A DNA stretch of 64,000 bases from an uncultured Clostridia bacterium (lineage in GTDB: Bacteria > Bacillota > Clostridia > Christensenellales > Borkfalkiaceae), in the NCBI GenBank assembly GCA_934272745.1, contig CAKQSI010000003.1, forward strand, positions 25,580-89,579, written 5' to 3'. Numbering within the stretch: the first letter of the stretch is position 1; every line of letters begins with the position of its first letter. This document shows positions 36,301 through 43,908 of this stretch, piece after piece. Below the pieces are notes generated by a model. It had not been told where the DNA came from, did no database searches, and saw nothing but the letters and a program-made list of their open reading frames with translations. The translations under genes were made by a program, and so were the position numbers.

Positions 36301-36911
36301 ACGCCGAAGTATCCCTCCGTTACGAAGAGATGCTGACCCAGAAAGAAGACGTGCAAAAAGCGCAGAACGATTTGACCGAAGCGCTTGAAAAACTGACCAA
36401 CGAAATGGTTTCCACCTTCAACGCCGGATTCAACGCCATCAACGAAAACTTCCAGAAGACCTTTAAGGAACTCTTCGGCGGCGGCAACGCCACGCTCGAA
36501 CTGGAAGAAGTGGAAGAGGGCGGCGACCCGCTTTCCGCAGGTATCGAAATCAAGGCGGAACCCCCCGGAAAGAAGTTGCAGAAGATCTCGCTGCTTTCGG
36601 GCGGCGAACGCGCGCTTACCGCAATCGCTATTTTATTCGCGATCATTCAGATGCGTCCCATGCCGTTCTGCGTGCTGGACGAAATCGAAGCCGCGCTGGA
36701 CGACGCCAACGTCGATCGCTTTGCGCACTACTTGAAGAAGTTCTCCGAAAAGACGCAGTTTATCGTCATTACGCACAGAAAGCCGACCATGGAAATGGCG
36801 GACGCGCTGTACGGCGTTACGATGGAAGAAAAAGGCGTTTCCAAGATGGTTTCGGTCAAACTGTCCGACATCGACGACAGCATGATCGAACCGCAAAAGC
36901 CGGTAGCGTAA
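33312..36911 (+). CDS. smc: Chromosome segregation protein SMC
   Basis: 1199 residues; TTG start at 33312 chosen because GGAGGAAG precedes it and the family begins MNFNKIDIIGFKSFAD. SMC dimers compact and segregate the chromosome with ScpA and ScpB. Visible: Walker A GPNGCGKS at 31-38, N-terminal coiled coil (~165-500), hinge (~520-670, with ETALGGSMQSVVTD), C-terminal coiled coil (~680-1030), signature LLSGGERALTAIAILFA (~1095) and Walker B FCVLDEIEAALDDANV (~1117). Complete and of normal length. scpA and scpB are not in the window. Confidence 0.97.
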   Translation: MNFNKIDIIGFKSFADRLEISFDVGVTGIVGPNGCGKSNVADAIRWVLGEQSARTLRGTTMQDVIFSGTQNRKSLSYCEVSLHFNNENRMFSLDYNEVVITRKLYRSGESEYYINHQIARLKDIVNLLHEVGIGKEGYSIIGQGKVEEILSAKPEERRAIFEEATGISKFKGSKADIERKLARTKDNLIRYADILSELERQIGPLKRQAEEAIRYKDLSEKIKYQEVNHFIFKAENVGQERAKVQARIDAIENEAKEKDEALSSAQQRYEQTGVDIVLNDAATQKLNDEILENSVRNEKRLGDEKLFGEKIRTRREEIDRLKDAIASANNTKARAETNLAQKQAEKEQKSKELSEIDTLAASEQQELASLVREISIGEGLSEENRKKMLESIESLSDAKVSAASLNVQKDMLSSRQKEVVDKVESLKAAMQRAEIEGQKFTHQAEELKKNNEDLDKVVAEKQTQSYLLREKVRDYNEKLITLNSQLASLTAKQNFLKEMKTSYEGFGESVKTLMRGADEDREIARRIRGVIAKVLKTDKMYVTAIETALGGSMQSVVTDTPEDTKLLIAYLKKVSGGRVTFLPISTVRARSDGESVRRATKENGALGLATELVKYDPLFDGVMRNLLGNTLVVDHIDNAIAISKKYASAFKIVTLDGEIFSTQGAITGGSARNLHLLGGDKQLAAVEGDIERAKESLEKGNRLVEDFTVRQQKMAEEIDAIRQNIARNEQDILIFNEKAMTFAAEYQRLKTELDSYSEEIAQISATLSSIAMEENKAAEGSLAMAKAKELGESDQKMLQEKFDAMKKRRDELVDLSTKRRIDRGALVAELGVISTDIDRLTETIARLTDEIAQNKAALSEREKELLVLSEEVSKVALSEAEQSEIARMKEKLKTLEESKAALLRTQGEIDREKQEVQAALLALKDRRAEEDVALAKIDSDLEHLAENIKETYELDYDACLAMKDENFDDYGSLAETARLKRERGAIKNVNLNAESDYAEVSLRYEEMLTQKEDVQKAQNDLTEALEKLTNEMVSTFNAGFNAINENFQKTFKELFGGGNATLELEEVEEGGDPLSAGIEIKAEPPGKKLQKISLLSGGERALTAIAILFAIIQMRPMPFCVLDEIEAALDDANVDRFAHYLKKFSEKTQFIVITHRKPTMEMADALYGVTMEEKGVSKMVSVKLSDIDDSMIEPQKPVA

Positions 36912-36967
36912 GGGCTGTTCCCGCCTGATTTATAGGGCGGAAGCCCTACGATATTTAATAATGGGAC

Positions 36968-37137
36968 GGGTCGAAGACCGGGCGAAACGTCTGCGATTTA
37001 TAACTAACGACGAGGCAACGACCTGCGGTTTCAAAATGCAAAAAGGGGTCGAAGACCCCACGGAACGCCTACGATAATTTATTAAGTGCAGGGTCAAAGA
37101 TCTGAGGCGTCAGTAAAGCAGAAAGGGTCGAAGACCC
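36968..37137. repeat. Dispersed GGTCGAAGACC hairpins between smc and ftsY
   Basis: GGTCGAAGACC occurs at 36968-36979, 37045-37059 (extended to GGGGTC/GACCCC) and 37125-37137, each a short stem with GAA loop; a degenerate copy (GGGTCAAAGATC) lies near 37091. The last copy abuts the ftsY Shine-Dalgarno. The reverse complement recurs five times inside trmD. Confidence 0.7.
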
Positions 37138-37151
37138 GTGAGGAGAGAAGA

Positions 37152-38048
37152 ATGGGTTTCTTTTCCAAAATATTCAAAGCGCTGAAAAAGACCAAGGACA
37201 GCATTGCAAGCAAACTGTCCGATCTTTTCCGAAGAAACCGTTTTGACGACGAATTTTACGACGATCTGGAAGAAATTCTCATCTCGTCGGATATTTCCGT
37301 CATCACGGCGGAAGAGATCATCGAAGACTTGAAAACCCGCGTCAAAGAAGAAAAGATCCGCGAAGAAGAGGGTGTAAAACAAGCCCTGCGCGAGATCCTG
37401 ATCGAACATCTCGACCGGGCGGAAGTCTACGATTTCGTCGATCCCACCGTGATTATGGTGGTGGGCGTCAACGGGGTGGGCAAGACCACTTCCATCGGCA
37501 AGTTAGCGCATTATTTTACCGATAAAAAGAAAAGCGTCACCATCGCCGCGGCGGATACCTTTCGTGCGGCGGCGGCAGACCAACTTTCGGTCTGGGCAGA
37601 TCGCGCCAAAGTGCGCGTCGTGCGGTCGGTCGAAGGGGCAGATCCCTCCGCCGTCGTGTTCGACGCGGTCACGAGCGCCAAAGCAAAAAAAACCGACGTC
37701 TTGATCATCGACACGGCGGGGCGGCTGCACGTCAAAGCCAACCTGATGGAAGAACTCAAAAAGATGCGCCGCGTGCTTGACCGCGAGTATCCGGAAGCCA
37801 ACGTGTACACCCTGATCGTCTTGGACGCGACCACCGGGCAGAACGCCGTTTCGCAGGTGGAAACCTTTAACGAGGCGGTAGGGCTGGACGGCATCGTGCT
37901 GACCAAGCTGGACGGCACGGCAAAGGGCGGTTTCGTCATTTCGCTTTGCAGCGAACTGGAAATTCCCGTTCTTTTTGTCGGCACCGGCGAAAAGTTGGAC
38001 GACATCGAAGAATTCGATTCCGAAAGTTTCGTAGACGCGATTTTATAA
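37152..38048 (+). CDS. ftsY: Signal recognition particle receptor FtsY
   Basis: 298 residues. Start set at ATG 37152 (MGFFSKIF) with AGGAGAG upstream; the open frame extends earlier without a site. Membrane-associated GTPase that docks SRP-ribosome complexes. N-terminal basic amphipathic stretch, short four-helix N domain, then G domain: GVNGVGKTT (~105), AADTFRAAAADQL, DTAGRLHVKANLMEEL, LTKLDGTAKGG and the FVGTGEKLDDIEEF closing motif. The short form without an acidic A domain is usual in Firmicutes. Confidence 0.97.
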   Translation: MGFFSKIFKALKKTKDSIASKLSDLFRRNRFDDEFYDDLEEILISSDISVITAEEIIEDLKTRVKEEKIREEEGVKQALREILIEHLDRAEVYDFVDPTVIMVVGVNGVGKTTSIGKLAHYFTDKKKSVTIAAADTFRAAAADQLSVWADRAKVRVVRSVEGADPSAVVFDAVTSAKAKKTDVLIIDTAGRLHVKANLMEELKKMRRVLDREYPEANVYTLIVLDATTGQNAVSQVETFNEAVGLDGIVLTKLDGTAKGGFVISLCSELEIPVLFVGTGEKLDDIEEFDSESFVDAIL

Positions 38049-38114
38049 TCGGGTCGAAAAACGACTGTTTTTCGGGGTGAAGAACGGATCCCCGCAAAAC
38101 CGTAAGAAAATTTC

Positions 38115-38157
38115 CCCGCCGGGGTCAAGTAAAAATGCTTGACAGGCGGGTTTTTTT
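38115..38157 (+). terminator. Intrinsic terminator after ftsY, overlapping a promoter
   Basis: CCCGCC (38115-38120) pairs with GGCGGG (38145-38150) and GTCAAG (38124-38129) with CTTGAC (38138-38143) across a small internal loop; a run of seven T follows (38151-38157). The 3' arm and T-run also serve as the -35 and spacer of the next promoter. Confidence 0.8.
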
Positions 38158-38167
38158 ATGGTACAAT
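38139..38167 (+). promoter_or_regulatory. Promoter TTGACA-17-TACAAT for ylxM-ffh
   Basis: TTGACA at 38139-38144 lies in the 3' arm of the ftsY terminator, the spacer contains its T-run, and TACAAT is at 38162-38167. Leader to ylxM is about 130 nt. Confidence 0.75.
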
Positions 38168-38303
38168 TCCATTTGCGAGCCGCCGGTTGCCGCGCTGCAA
38201 TGCCGGCGCCGCGTTCGTGCATTGTCGAAGAAAAGAGAAAACGGCTTTTCCGCGCGCTAAGCGAGAGGGCGACAACGCCTTTCCGCAAGGCAAAGGGGGC
38301 ATT

Positions 38304-38624
38304 ATGCAAAAAAAAGATCTGTATTATGCCGAACTTTACGCGGTCTACGGCGCGATTCTTTCCGAAAAACAGAGGGAAGTCGCCGATCAGTACTTTTGCT
38401 GCGATTGCAGTCTGGGCGAAATCGCGGAAAACGCGGGAATGACCAAACAGGCGGCGAGCGACGCCGTCCGCAAAACCCGCCAGAAACTGGACGAATTAGA
38501 AAATAAACTGCACGCCTGTCACATACGTACCGTTTGCGCGCGTGCGGCGGCGCTCCTCGCTTTATGCAAAGACGACGCCGCGAAAGAAGCGGAAGCGCTG
38601 CTTACATCAATAGCGGAGGAATAA
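38304..38624 (+). CDS. ylxM: YlxM-like SRP-associated helix-turn-helix protein
   Basis: 106 residues; ATG 38304 after AAAGGGGG. UPF0122/YlxM family: a sigma-70 region-4-like helix-turn-helix, with LSEKQREVADQYFCCDCSLGEIAE (~20-43) and MTKQAASDAVRKTRQKLDELE (~46-66). In Gram-positives it is encoded with ffh and stimulates or modulates the SRP GTPases, as here, where its stop codon is 4 bp before ffh. The Cys-Cys-x-Cys cluster is unusual for the family. Autonomous transcription unit starting from the promoter at 38139 is likely. Confidence 0.9.
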   Translation: MQKKDLYYAELYAVYGAILSEKQREVADQYFCCDCSLGEIAENAGMTKQAASDAVRKTRQKLDELENKLHACHIRTVCARAAALLALCKDDAAKEAEALLTSIAEE

Positions 38625-38628
38625 AGCC

Positions 38629-39942
38629 TTGGCGTTATTCGGTTCCTTACAGGAAAAATTATCGCATATATTCAGCAAGATGACCAAGCGCGGCAGGCTG
38701 ACCGAGCTGGAAATCAAGCAAGCCATGCGGGAAATCCGCATCGCGCTGCTCGAGGCGGACGTCAACGTTGCGGTCGCCAAAGATTTTATTGCCAAAGTCA
38801 GCGAAAAAGCCGTGGGGCAGGAGATCTTAAAAAGCCTGACTCCCGCACAGCAAGTTATCAAAATCGTCAACGAAGAGCTCATCGCTCTCATGGGTTCCAC
38901 CAACCAGAAACTGGTGATCTCTCCCAAACCGCCCACGGTGATTATGATGTGCGGTCTGCAGGGCGCGGGCAAAACCACTCTTTGCGGGAAGTTGGCGCTT
39001 TACCTTAAAAAACAGGGCAAAAAACCCCTGCTTTGCGCGTGCGACGTGTACCGTCCCGCAGCGATCGACCAGTTGAAAGTGGTCGGCGGCAAAGTGGGTT
39101 GCGAAGTGTTTGAAAAAAGCACGCAGGACCCCGTCAGGACCTCCGCGCAGGCGGTGGAATACGCCAAGTCCTACGGGTTTGACGTCGTGATCATCGATAC
39201 CGCGGGCAGACTGCATATCGACGACGCGCTGATGCAGGAACTCGAACGCATCGTTGCCAAAGTTTCGCCTACCGAAATTTTATTGACCGTCGATTCCATG
39301 ACCGGACAAGACGCCGTCAACGTGGCGGATACCTTCAACAAACGGTTGGAGATTACGGGCGTCGTCCTCACCAAACTGGACGGCGATACGCGCGGCGGCG
39401 CGACTCTTTCGGTCAAAGCCGTCACGGGGAAACCCATCAAATTCTGCTCCACGGGCGAAAAACCGGGCGATCTGGAACCCTTCTATCCCGACCGTATGGC
39501 GTCCAGAATCCTCGGCATGGGCGACGTGCTTTCCTTAATCGAAAAGGCGCAGGAAGCCGTTTCCGAAGAGGAAATGAAAGCCATGGAAAAGAAGTTGAAA
39601 AACGCTTCTTTTACCCTGACCGATTATCTGCAGCAGTTTGAAGCGCTGAAAAAAATGGGCAATCTGGACTCCTTGGTGCAGATGATCCCGGGCGCTTCCA
39701 AAATGGGCATTTCCGCCGACAAGATCGACGAAAACAAGATCGAACGCACCAAAGCCATCATTCTTTCCATGACCCCGAAGGAACGGGACAATCCGCTCAT
39801 TATCGGCAGCAGCCGCAAAAAAAGAATTGCGGCGGGCAGCGGCACTTCGGTACAGGAGATCAATCAGCTGTTAAAGCAGTTCGATCAGACCAAACAAATG
39901 ATGAAACAGTTCAGAAACGGCAAAAAACGTTTGCCTTTCTAA
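38629..39942 (+). CDS. ffh: Signal recognition particle protein Ffh
   Basis: 437 residues. TTG start at 38629 with GGAGGA 8 bp upstream; residues MALFGSLQEKLSHIF fit the family start. SRP54 GTPase that binds signal sequences through its M domain and 4.5S/6S-type SRP RNA. N domain ~1-95; G domain with GLQGAGKTT (~109), DTAGRLHIDDALMQEL and LTKLDGDTRGGAT; M domain from ~300 (MGNLDSLVQMIPG; RKKRIAAGSGTSVQEINQLLKQF is the RNA-binding part). Complete. Four bases after ylxM and 36 bp before rpsP. Confidence 0.98.
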   Translation: MALFGSLQEKLSHIFSKMTKRGRLTELEIKQAMREIRIALLEADVNVAVAKDFIAKVSEKAVGQEILKSLTPAQQVIKIVNEELIALMGSTNQKLVISPKPPTVIMMCGLQGAGKTTLCGKLALYLKKQGKKPLLCACDVYRPAAIDQLKVVGGKVGCEVFEKSTQDPVRTSAQAVEYAKSYGFDVVIIDTAGRLHIDDALMQELERIVAKVSPTEILLTVDSMTGQDAVNVADTFNKRLEITGVVLTKLDGDTRGGATLSVKAVTGKPIKFCSTGEKPGDLEPFYPDRMASRILGMGDVLSLIEKAQEAVSEEEMKAMEKKLKNASFTLTDYLQQFEALKKMGNLDSLVQMIPGASKMGISADKIDENKIERTKAIILSMTPKERDNPLIIGSSRKKRIAAGSGTSVQEINQLLKQFDQTKQMMKQFRNGKKRLPF

Positions 39943-39978
39943 ATAAATTGAAAATTTTTTAATGGAGGATACAGCATC

Positions 39979-40275
39979 ATGGCAGTAAAAATGAGAATGA
40001 CCAGACTGGGCGACCACAAGTCCCCCTGCTATCGTATCGTCGTTGCGGACAGCAGAACCGCGCGTGACGGCAAGGTCATCGACAAAGTCGGACATTACAA
40101 TCCTACGGTTAGCCCCGTGGAACTCGTGATCGACGTCGAGAAAGCCAAGGATTGGCTCGCGAAAGGCGTTCAGCCCACCGAAACGGTCAAATCGTTGCTG
40201 GTGAAAGTCGGCGCGATGGAACAGTCCGCAAAACTTTCTCCCGCGAAAACCAATCCCAAAAAGAAAAAGAAGTAA
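39979..40275 (+). CDS. rpsP: 30S ribosomal protein S16
   Basis: 98 residues, GGAGG 8 bp upstream of ATG 39979. Canonical S16 start (MAVKMRMTRLGDHKSPCYRIVVADSR) and the KVGHYNPTVSP loop. Binds 16S rRNA early in small-subunit assembly. Ends in a KKKKK tail. Followed after 13 bp by khpA. Confidence 0.98.
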   Translation: MAVKMRMTRLGDHKSPCYRIVVADSRTARDGKVIDKVGHYNPTVSPVELVIDVEKAKDWLAKGVQPTETVKSLLVKVGAMEQSAKLSPAKTNPKKKKK

Positions 40276-40288
40276 GGGGTAAATCACC

Positions 40289-40534
40289 ATGCTGGAACTG
40301 ATCAAATTCATCGTTGAACAGTTCGCCGAAAAGCCCGAAAGCATTCAGTACCTAACCATCGAAAACGGCAACAACGTAGACGTTACCGTTTTGCTTGAAG
40401 AATCCGATATGGGCAAGGTCATCGGCAGACAGGGCAAAGTGGCGAAAGCGCTCCGCACGCTGGTTAAAACCGCTTCTCAGAAAGAAGGGAAAAAGTACAA
40501 TATCGAAATCAAGGAATTAGGAGAAATGAAATAA
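40289..40534 (+). CDS. khpA: KH-domain RNA-binding protein KhpA
   Basis: 81 residues. Single KH domain with the GxxG motif in MGKVIGRQGKVAKALR (~46-61). In Firmicutes KhpA partners KhpB/Jag and binds RNA, affecting cell elongation. Position after rpsP and before rimM is the conserved one. Its stop codon (40532-40534) lies inside the loop of the terminator at 40519-40548. Confidence 0.95.
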   Translation: MLELIKFIVEQFAEKPESIQYLTIENGNNVDVTVLLEESDMGKVIGRQGKVAKALRTLVKTASQKEGKKYNIEIKELGEMK

Positions 40535-40548
40535 TTTCTCCTTTTTTT
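40519..40548 (+). terminator. Intrinsic terminator overlapping the khpA stop codon
   Basis: AGGAGAAAT (40519-40527) pairs with ATTTCTCCT (40534-40542), 6-nt loop, followed by seven T. The last khpA codons form the 5' arm. Confidence 0.85.
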
Positions 40549-41147
40549 CTATTAGGGATTCCATTCGCCGTCAATAGTTACCGAAGAGGCGCCTTTTTCG
40601 TTCTTTTCTGCGATCGTTTCGTGCAGTACGGCAACTCTCACGCTCACAAAAAATCATCAAAAAATGCGCTTTTTTCGGTGCGAAGCATTTTTACGGATGA
40701 GAAACCGACCGCAACGCGGCTTGTTTGGGCAAGGCAAACGCCCGAAGTTGTACTTTTCGTACTACGAGCGACGTTTAACGTTGCATAAATCGGTTTGTCA
40801 CCGCAAAAATAGTTAGTGATGACGGATGGAATCCCTAAGGCAACGCCGCACGGCTGTTTCGTGTGCGGAATTGCCTTGAAAGGAAAGGACGCGTTACCGC
40901 CCGGGGTCTGCTTTTTAGCGGAAGTTCGGGCGGCGTTTCCGATTGCGGCAAGGGTTGCCGAGTGGCGTTTTGTTATAAAGCAAAAAATTTGCCGCTGCCG
41001 GAAACGAGAAAAACGGGGAGCGATTCCTTAGAAAAGATAAGGTCGTGCCAAAATAAAGCGAGGCGTTCTGCCGCGCGAGGGGTTCACCCGAAATAAGGGG
41101 ACTGCCCGCGCGGGGAGCGATTCCGCTTCAAGCAAAGGGAAAAAATT
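40535..41147. other. Intergenic region between khpA and rimM, 613 bp
   Basis: Interrupts an otherwise tight operon. It is occupied mainly by the inverted-repeat-bounded element at 40552-40838. From 40839 to 41147 there is no clear gene; a short open frame covers part of it but has no ribosome-binding site and odd composition. Confidence 0.6.
40552..40838. mobile_element. MITE-like element with terminal inverted repeats
   Basis: TTAGGGATTCCAT at 40552-40564 is the exact reverse complement of ATGGAATCCCTAA at 40826-40838, with further imperfect matching inward (CCGTCA blocks). The 287-bp interior has no coding frame but several complementary segments, for example GTACTTTTCGTAC and CAACG/CGTTG. 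No transposase and no obvious target-site duplication. It separates khpA from rimM. Confidence 0.55.
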
Positions 41148-41660
41148 ATGGAACAGAGATTTTTCATCGGCGAAGTATTAAAGCCGCAAGGGATTTTAGG
41201 GGAAGTCAAAATTAAACCGTACACCGACAACGCGGAACGGTTTTTAAAACTCAAAACCGTTTTTCTGGAAGAGGAGGAGCATAAAATTCTCCGTGCCAGA
41301 GTGGGCGGGGACGGGTTTGTTTTCCTTGCGCTTTCGGGCGTGTACGACCGCAACGCCGCCGAACTTCTGCGCGGAAAAAGACTGTTCGTCCCGCGCGAAA
41401 ACGCGACGCCGCTCAAGAAAAACACCTATTACATCGCAGACGTTTTAGGCTGCCGCGTGGTGGCGGAAGACGGTACGGACTACGGCGTCGTGACCGACGT
41501 CACGCAAGCCGCGCGCGATATTTATACGCTGCAGACCCCGGACGGGAAAGTCGCGCGGTTCCCTTTCTTAAAACAGGCGGTTGCCGAAGTGGACGTGGAA
41601 GAAAAGCGCATTTCCGTCGTGAAAAGGCGAATGGAAGAGGTTCTTTGCTATGAGGATTGA
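41148..41660 (+). CDS. rimM: 16S rRNA processing protein RimM
   Basis: 170 residues. Assembly factor for the 30S head that binds S19. N-terminal beta-barrel (FFIGEVLKPQGILGEVKIKPYTDN) and C-terminal PRC-barrel (ADVLGCRVVAEDGTDYGVVTDV). Start at ATG 41148 is preceded by AAAGGGAAAAA. Overlaps trmD by 11 bp, implying translational coupling. Confidence 0.96.
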   Translation: MEQRFFIGEVLKPQGILGEVKIKPYTDNAERFLKLKTVFLEEEEHKILRARVGGDGFVFLALSGVYDRNAAELLRGKRLFVPRENATPLKKNTYYIADVLGCRVVAEDGTDYGVVTDVTQAARDIYTLQTPDGKVARFPFLKQAVAEVDVEEKRISVVKRRMEEVLCYED

Positions 41661-42798
41661 CGTACTGACGCTGTTTCCGGAAATGTTCGCGCCATTGAAA
41701 GAAAGCATTTTAAAGCGCGCGACGGAAGCGGGCGTTCTGGATATCCGCGTATGGAATATCCGCGACTATTCGGCTGACAAGCACAAAAAGTGCGACGATT
41801 ACCCCTTCGGCGGCGGCGCCGGCATGCTGATGACGCCCCAGCCGGTGGTTTCCTGTGTGAACGCGGTGGACCCCGATCACGAAGCGCGCCGCATTTACCT
41901 TTCGCCGAAAGGCAGAGTGTTCCGGCAGGAATACGTCAAAGAATACGCCGCATACCCCCGGCTTTTGTTTCTTTGCGGGCATTACGAGGGGGTGGATCAG
42001 CGCGCCATCGACCTGACCATGGACGAAGAACTTTCCATCGGCGACTACGTTTTGACGGGCGGCGAACTGCCCGCCATGGTGGTGACCGACGCGGTTGCGC
42101 GCTACGTCGAGGGGGTCATCAGCGCCGATTCGCTGAAAAACGAGAGCCATACCGGGCGGCGGCTGGAATACCCGCAATACACCCGCCCGCAGGAATTTAT
42201 GGGGCTTTGCGTGCCCGAAGTGCTGGTTTCGGGAGATCATAAAAAGGTGGACGCCTGGCGGGAACGGGAAGCGTTGATTCTGACCCGCGCGCTCCGTCCC
42301 GACCTTTTGACCGAAGAGGAACTGACTTGCTCCTTGAACCCCGAAAAAAAGCCGAAAAGAAGAAGGTCTTCGACCTCTCATCTAAAGTCCGAGGGTTCGG
42401 AGATAGGTGCGGCTGAGGGCGGGTCTTCGACCTCTCATCTAAAGTCCACGGGCGCAGGGGAGATCGTTGCTGAAGGCGGGTCTTCGACCTCTCATCTAAA
42501 GTCCGAGGGTTCGGAGATAGGTGCGGCTGAGGGCGGGTCTTCGACCTCTCATCTAAAGTCCGAGGGCGCGGAAACAGGTGCGGCTGAGGGCGGGTCTTCG
42601 ACCTCTCATCTAAAGTCCGCGAGTGCGGAAACAGGTGCGGCAACTTCCGGCATTGCAACCGCGTCGGCGCAGACGGAAAAGTTGTCGGCGGCGGACAATA
42701 TGGCGGCAGATAATTTAGCGGCGGACAATATGGCGGCAGATAATACGACAGCCCCCGCGTTCCCCGCGCCGCAGAAACAACAGGAGGACGAAGAATGA
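41650..42798 (+). CDS. trmD: tRNA (guanine-37-N1)-methyltransferase TrmD with repeat tail
   Basis: 382 residues against about 240 for the family. Residues 1-235 are a complete TrmD: MRIDVLTLFPEMF, the DYPFGGGAGMLM loop, the trefoil-knot LCGHYEGVDQRAID and the IGDYVLTGGELPAM SAM-binding segment. It makes m1G37 to prevent frameshifting. From residue 240 there are five 19-residue repeats starting SSTSHLKS, then a short A-A-D-N-M/L repeat and a P/Q/E tail ending QKQQEDEE. The repeats are encoded by exact 57-bp DNA units related to a dispersed intergenic motif. The last four bases overlap rbgA. Confidence 0.96.
   Translation: MRIDVLTLFPEMFAPLKESILKRATEAGVLDIRVWNIRDYSADKHKKCDDYPFGGGAGMLMTPQPVVSCVNAVDPDHEARRIYLSPKGRVFRQEYVKEYAAYPRLLFLCGHYEGVDQRAIDLTMDEELSIGDYVLTGGELPAMVVTDAVARYVEGVISADSLKNESHTGRRLEYPQYTRPQEFMGLCVPEVLVSGDHKKVDAWREREALILTRALRPDLLTEEELTCSLNPEKKPKRRRSSTSHLKSEGSEIGAAEGGSSTSHLKSTGAGEIVAEGGSSTSHLKSEGSEIGAAEGGSSTSHLKSEGAETGAAEGGSSTSHLKSASAETGAATSGIATASAQTEKLSAADNMAADNLAADNMAADNTTAPAFPAPQKQQEDEE
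42367..42651 (+). repeat. Five 57-bp tandem repeats in frame within trmD
   Basis: Units begin at 42367, 42424, 42481, 42538 and 42595, exactly 57 bp apart. Each starts with TCTTCGACCTCTCATCTAAA and is preceded by GG, so each contains GGTCTTCGACC, the complement of the hairpin word found before ftsY. Divergence is concentrated in the second half of the unit. Confidence 0.9.
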
Positions 42799-43694
42799 AA
42801 ACCATTCAGTGGTTCCCCGGACATATGACCAAAGCCCTCCGCATGATGGAGGACAACTTAAAACTTTGCGACGGCGCCGTCGTGGTGCTGGACGCGCGCT
42901 GCCCCGTTGCCTGCCTCAATCGGCGGCACGAGGCGCTGTTTGCAAATAAACCGGTGCTGTACATTCTCAACAAGTCCGACTTAGTTCCGCCACAGACGGT
43001 AAAAGCGTTCGTCGCCTCTTTTGAAAAAACGGGCAGGCGCGTGGCGGCGGTTTCTGCAAACGGGCAGAAAGACGTCCCCCTTCTGCGCGCAAAAATCGAC
43101 GATTTGTTTGCGGAAAAGCGGGAACGCAACCGCAAAAAAGGGGTCAATCTGCCCATGCGCGTCATGGTGGCGGGCATTCCCAACACCGGCAAAAGCACGC
43201 TGATCAATGCCCTTGCGGGCGAGAAAAAAGCCGTGACGGGTGACAAAGCGGGCGTGACCCGCGGTAAACAGTGGATCCGCGTGGGAAATCTCGACCTGTT
43301 GGATACCCCCGGCACCATGCCGCCCTATTTCGACAGCCAGCGTTTTGCCCGGCATCTGGCGTACGTCGGCTCCATCAACGACGATATTCTGGATTTCGAC
43401 GACCTTTCGCTCTGCTTTTTGGAGGAGATTGCCGGCAGCCCCTATCTGCCGCTCCTGACCGAAAAATACGGCGTGACCGGGCAGGAAGAAACGCCGCTTT
43501 TAATGCTGGAACAGGTCGCTTCCTCCCGCGGATTTTTACTGCGCGGCGGGGAAATCGACTACGACCGCGCCGCCCGCGCCGTCATCAACGATTTCAGAAA
43601 GGGCAGAACGGGCAAAATCGCGCTCGAAACCGCTACTGCGGAAGAATTTGCCGCCGCGAGAGATAAAAAGACTGCTTCCGAAAAGGGGGAGTAA
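42795..43694 (+). CDS. rbgA: Ribosome biogenesis GTPase RbgA (YlqF)
   Basis: 299 residues; ATG overlaps the trmD stop (ATGA). Circularly permuted GTPase needed for late 50S assembly: the NKSDL G4 motif (~55) comes first, then G1 GIPNTGKST (~127) and G3 DTPGTM (~174). N-terminal QWFPGHMTKALRMM is the family hallmark. The C-terminal ANTAR-like helical region is present. Complete. Confidence 0.97.
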   Translation: MKTIQWFPGHMTKALRMMEDNLKLCDGAVVVLDARCPVACLNRRHEALFANKPVLYILNKSDLVPPQTVKAFVASFEKTGRRVAAVSANGQKDVPLLRAKIDDLFAEKRERNRKKGVNLPMRVMVAGIPNTGKSTLINALAGEKKAVTGDKAGVTRGKQWIRVGNLDLLDTPGTMPPYFDSQRFARHLAYVGSINDDILDFDDLSLCFLEEIAGSPYLPLLTEKYGVTGQEETPLLMLEQVASSRGFLLRGGEIDYDRAARAVINDFRKGRTGKIALETATAEEFAAARDKKTASEKGE

Positions 43695-43908
43695 TGAAAG
43701 CGGTCGTTGCGGAAAAACTTCCGCGGACGTCGGGCTGTTTGGAAAATTTTTCGCGCACATTCCGATTGACCGGAAAAACTTTCGCGCGCGCTTCCGATTG
43801 ATCGAGTGATTTTCCGCGCGCCGGTCGGATCGCCCGGAAAAACTTTCGCGCGCCGGTCTGCCCGAAAATCTTTTCGCCATACAAATTCGATTGTTTAAAG
43901 GTTCGCAA

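Noticed and set aside
40816..41096. Short open frames between the inverted-repeat element and rimM
   Set aside because: No ribosome-binding site, overlapping alternative frames and no recognisable protein composition.
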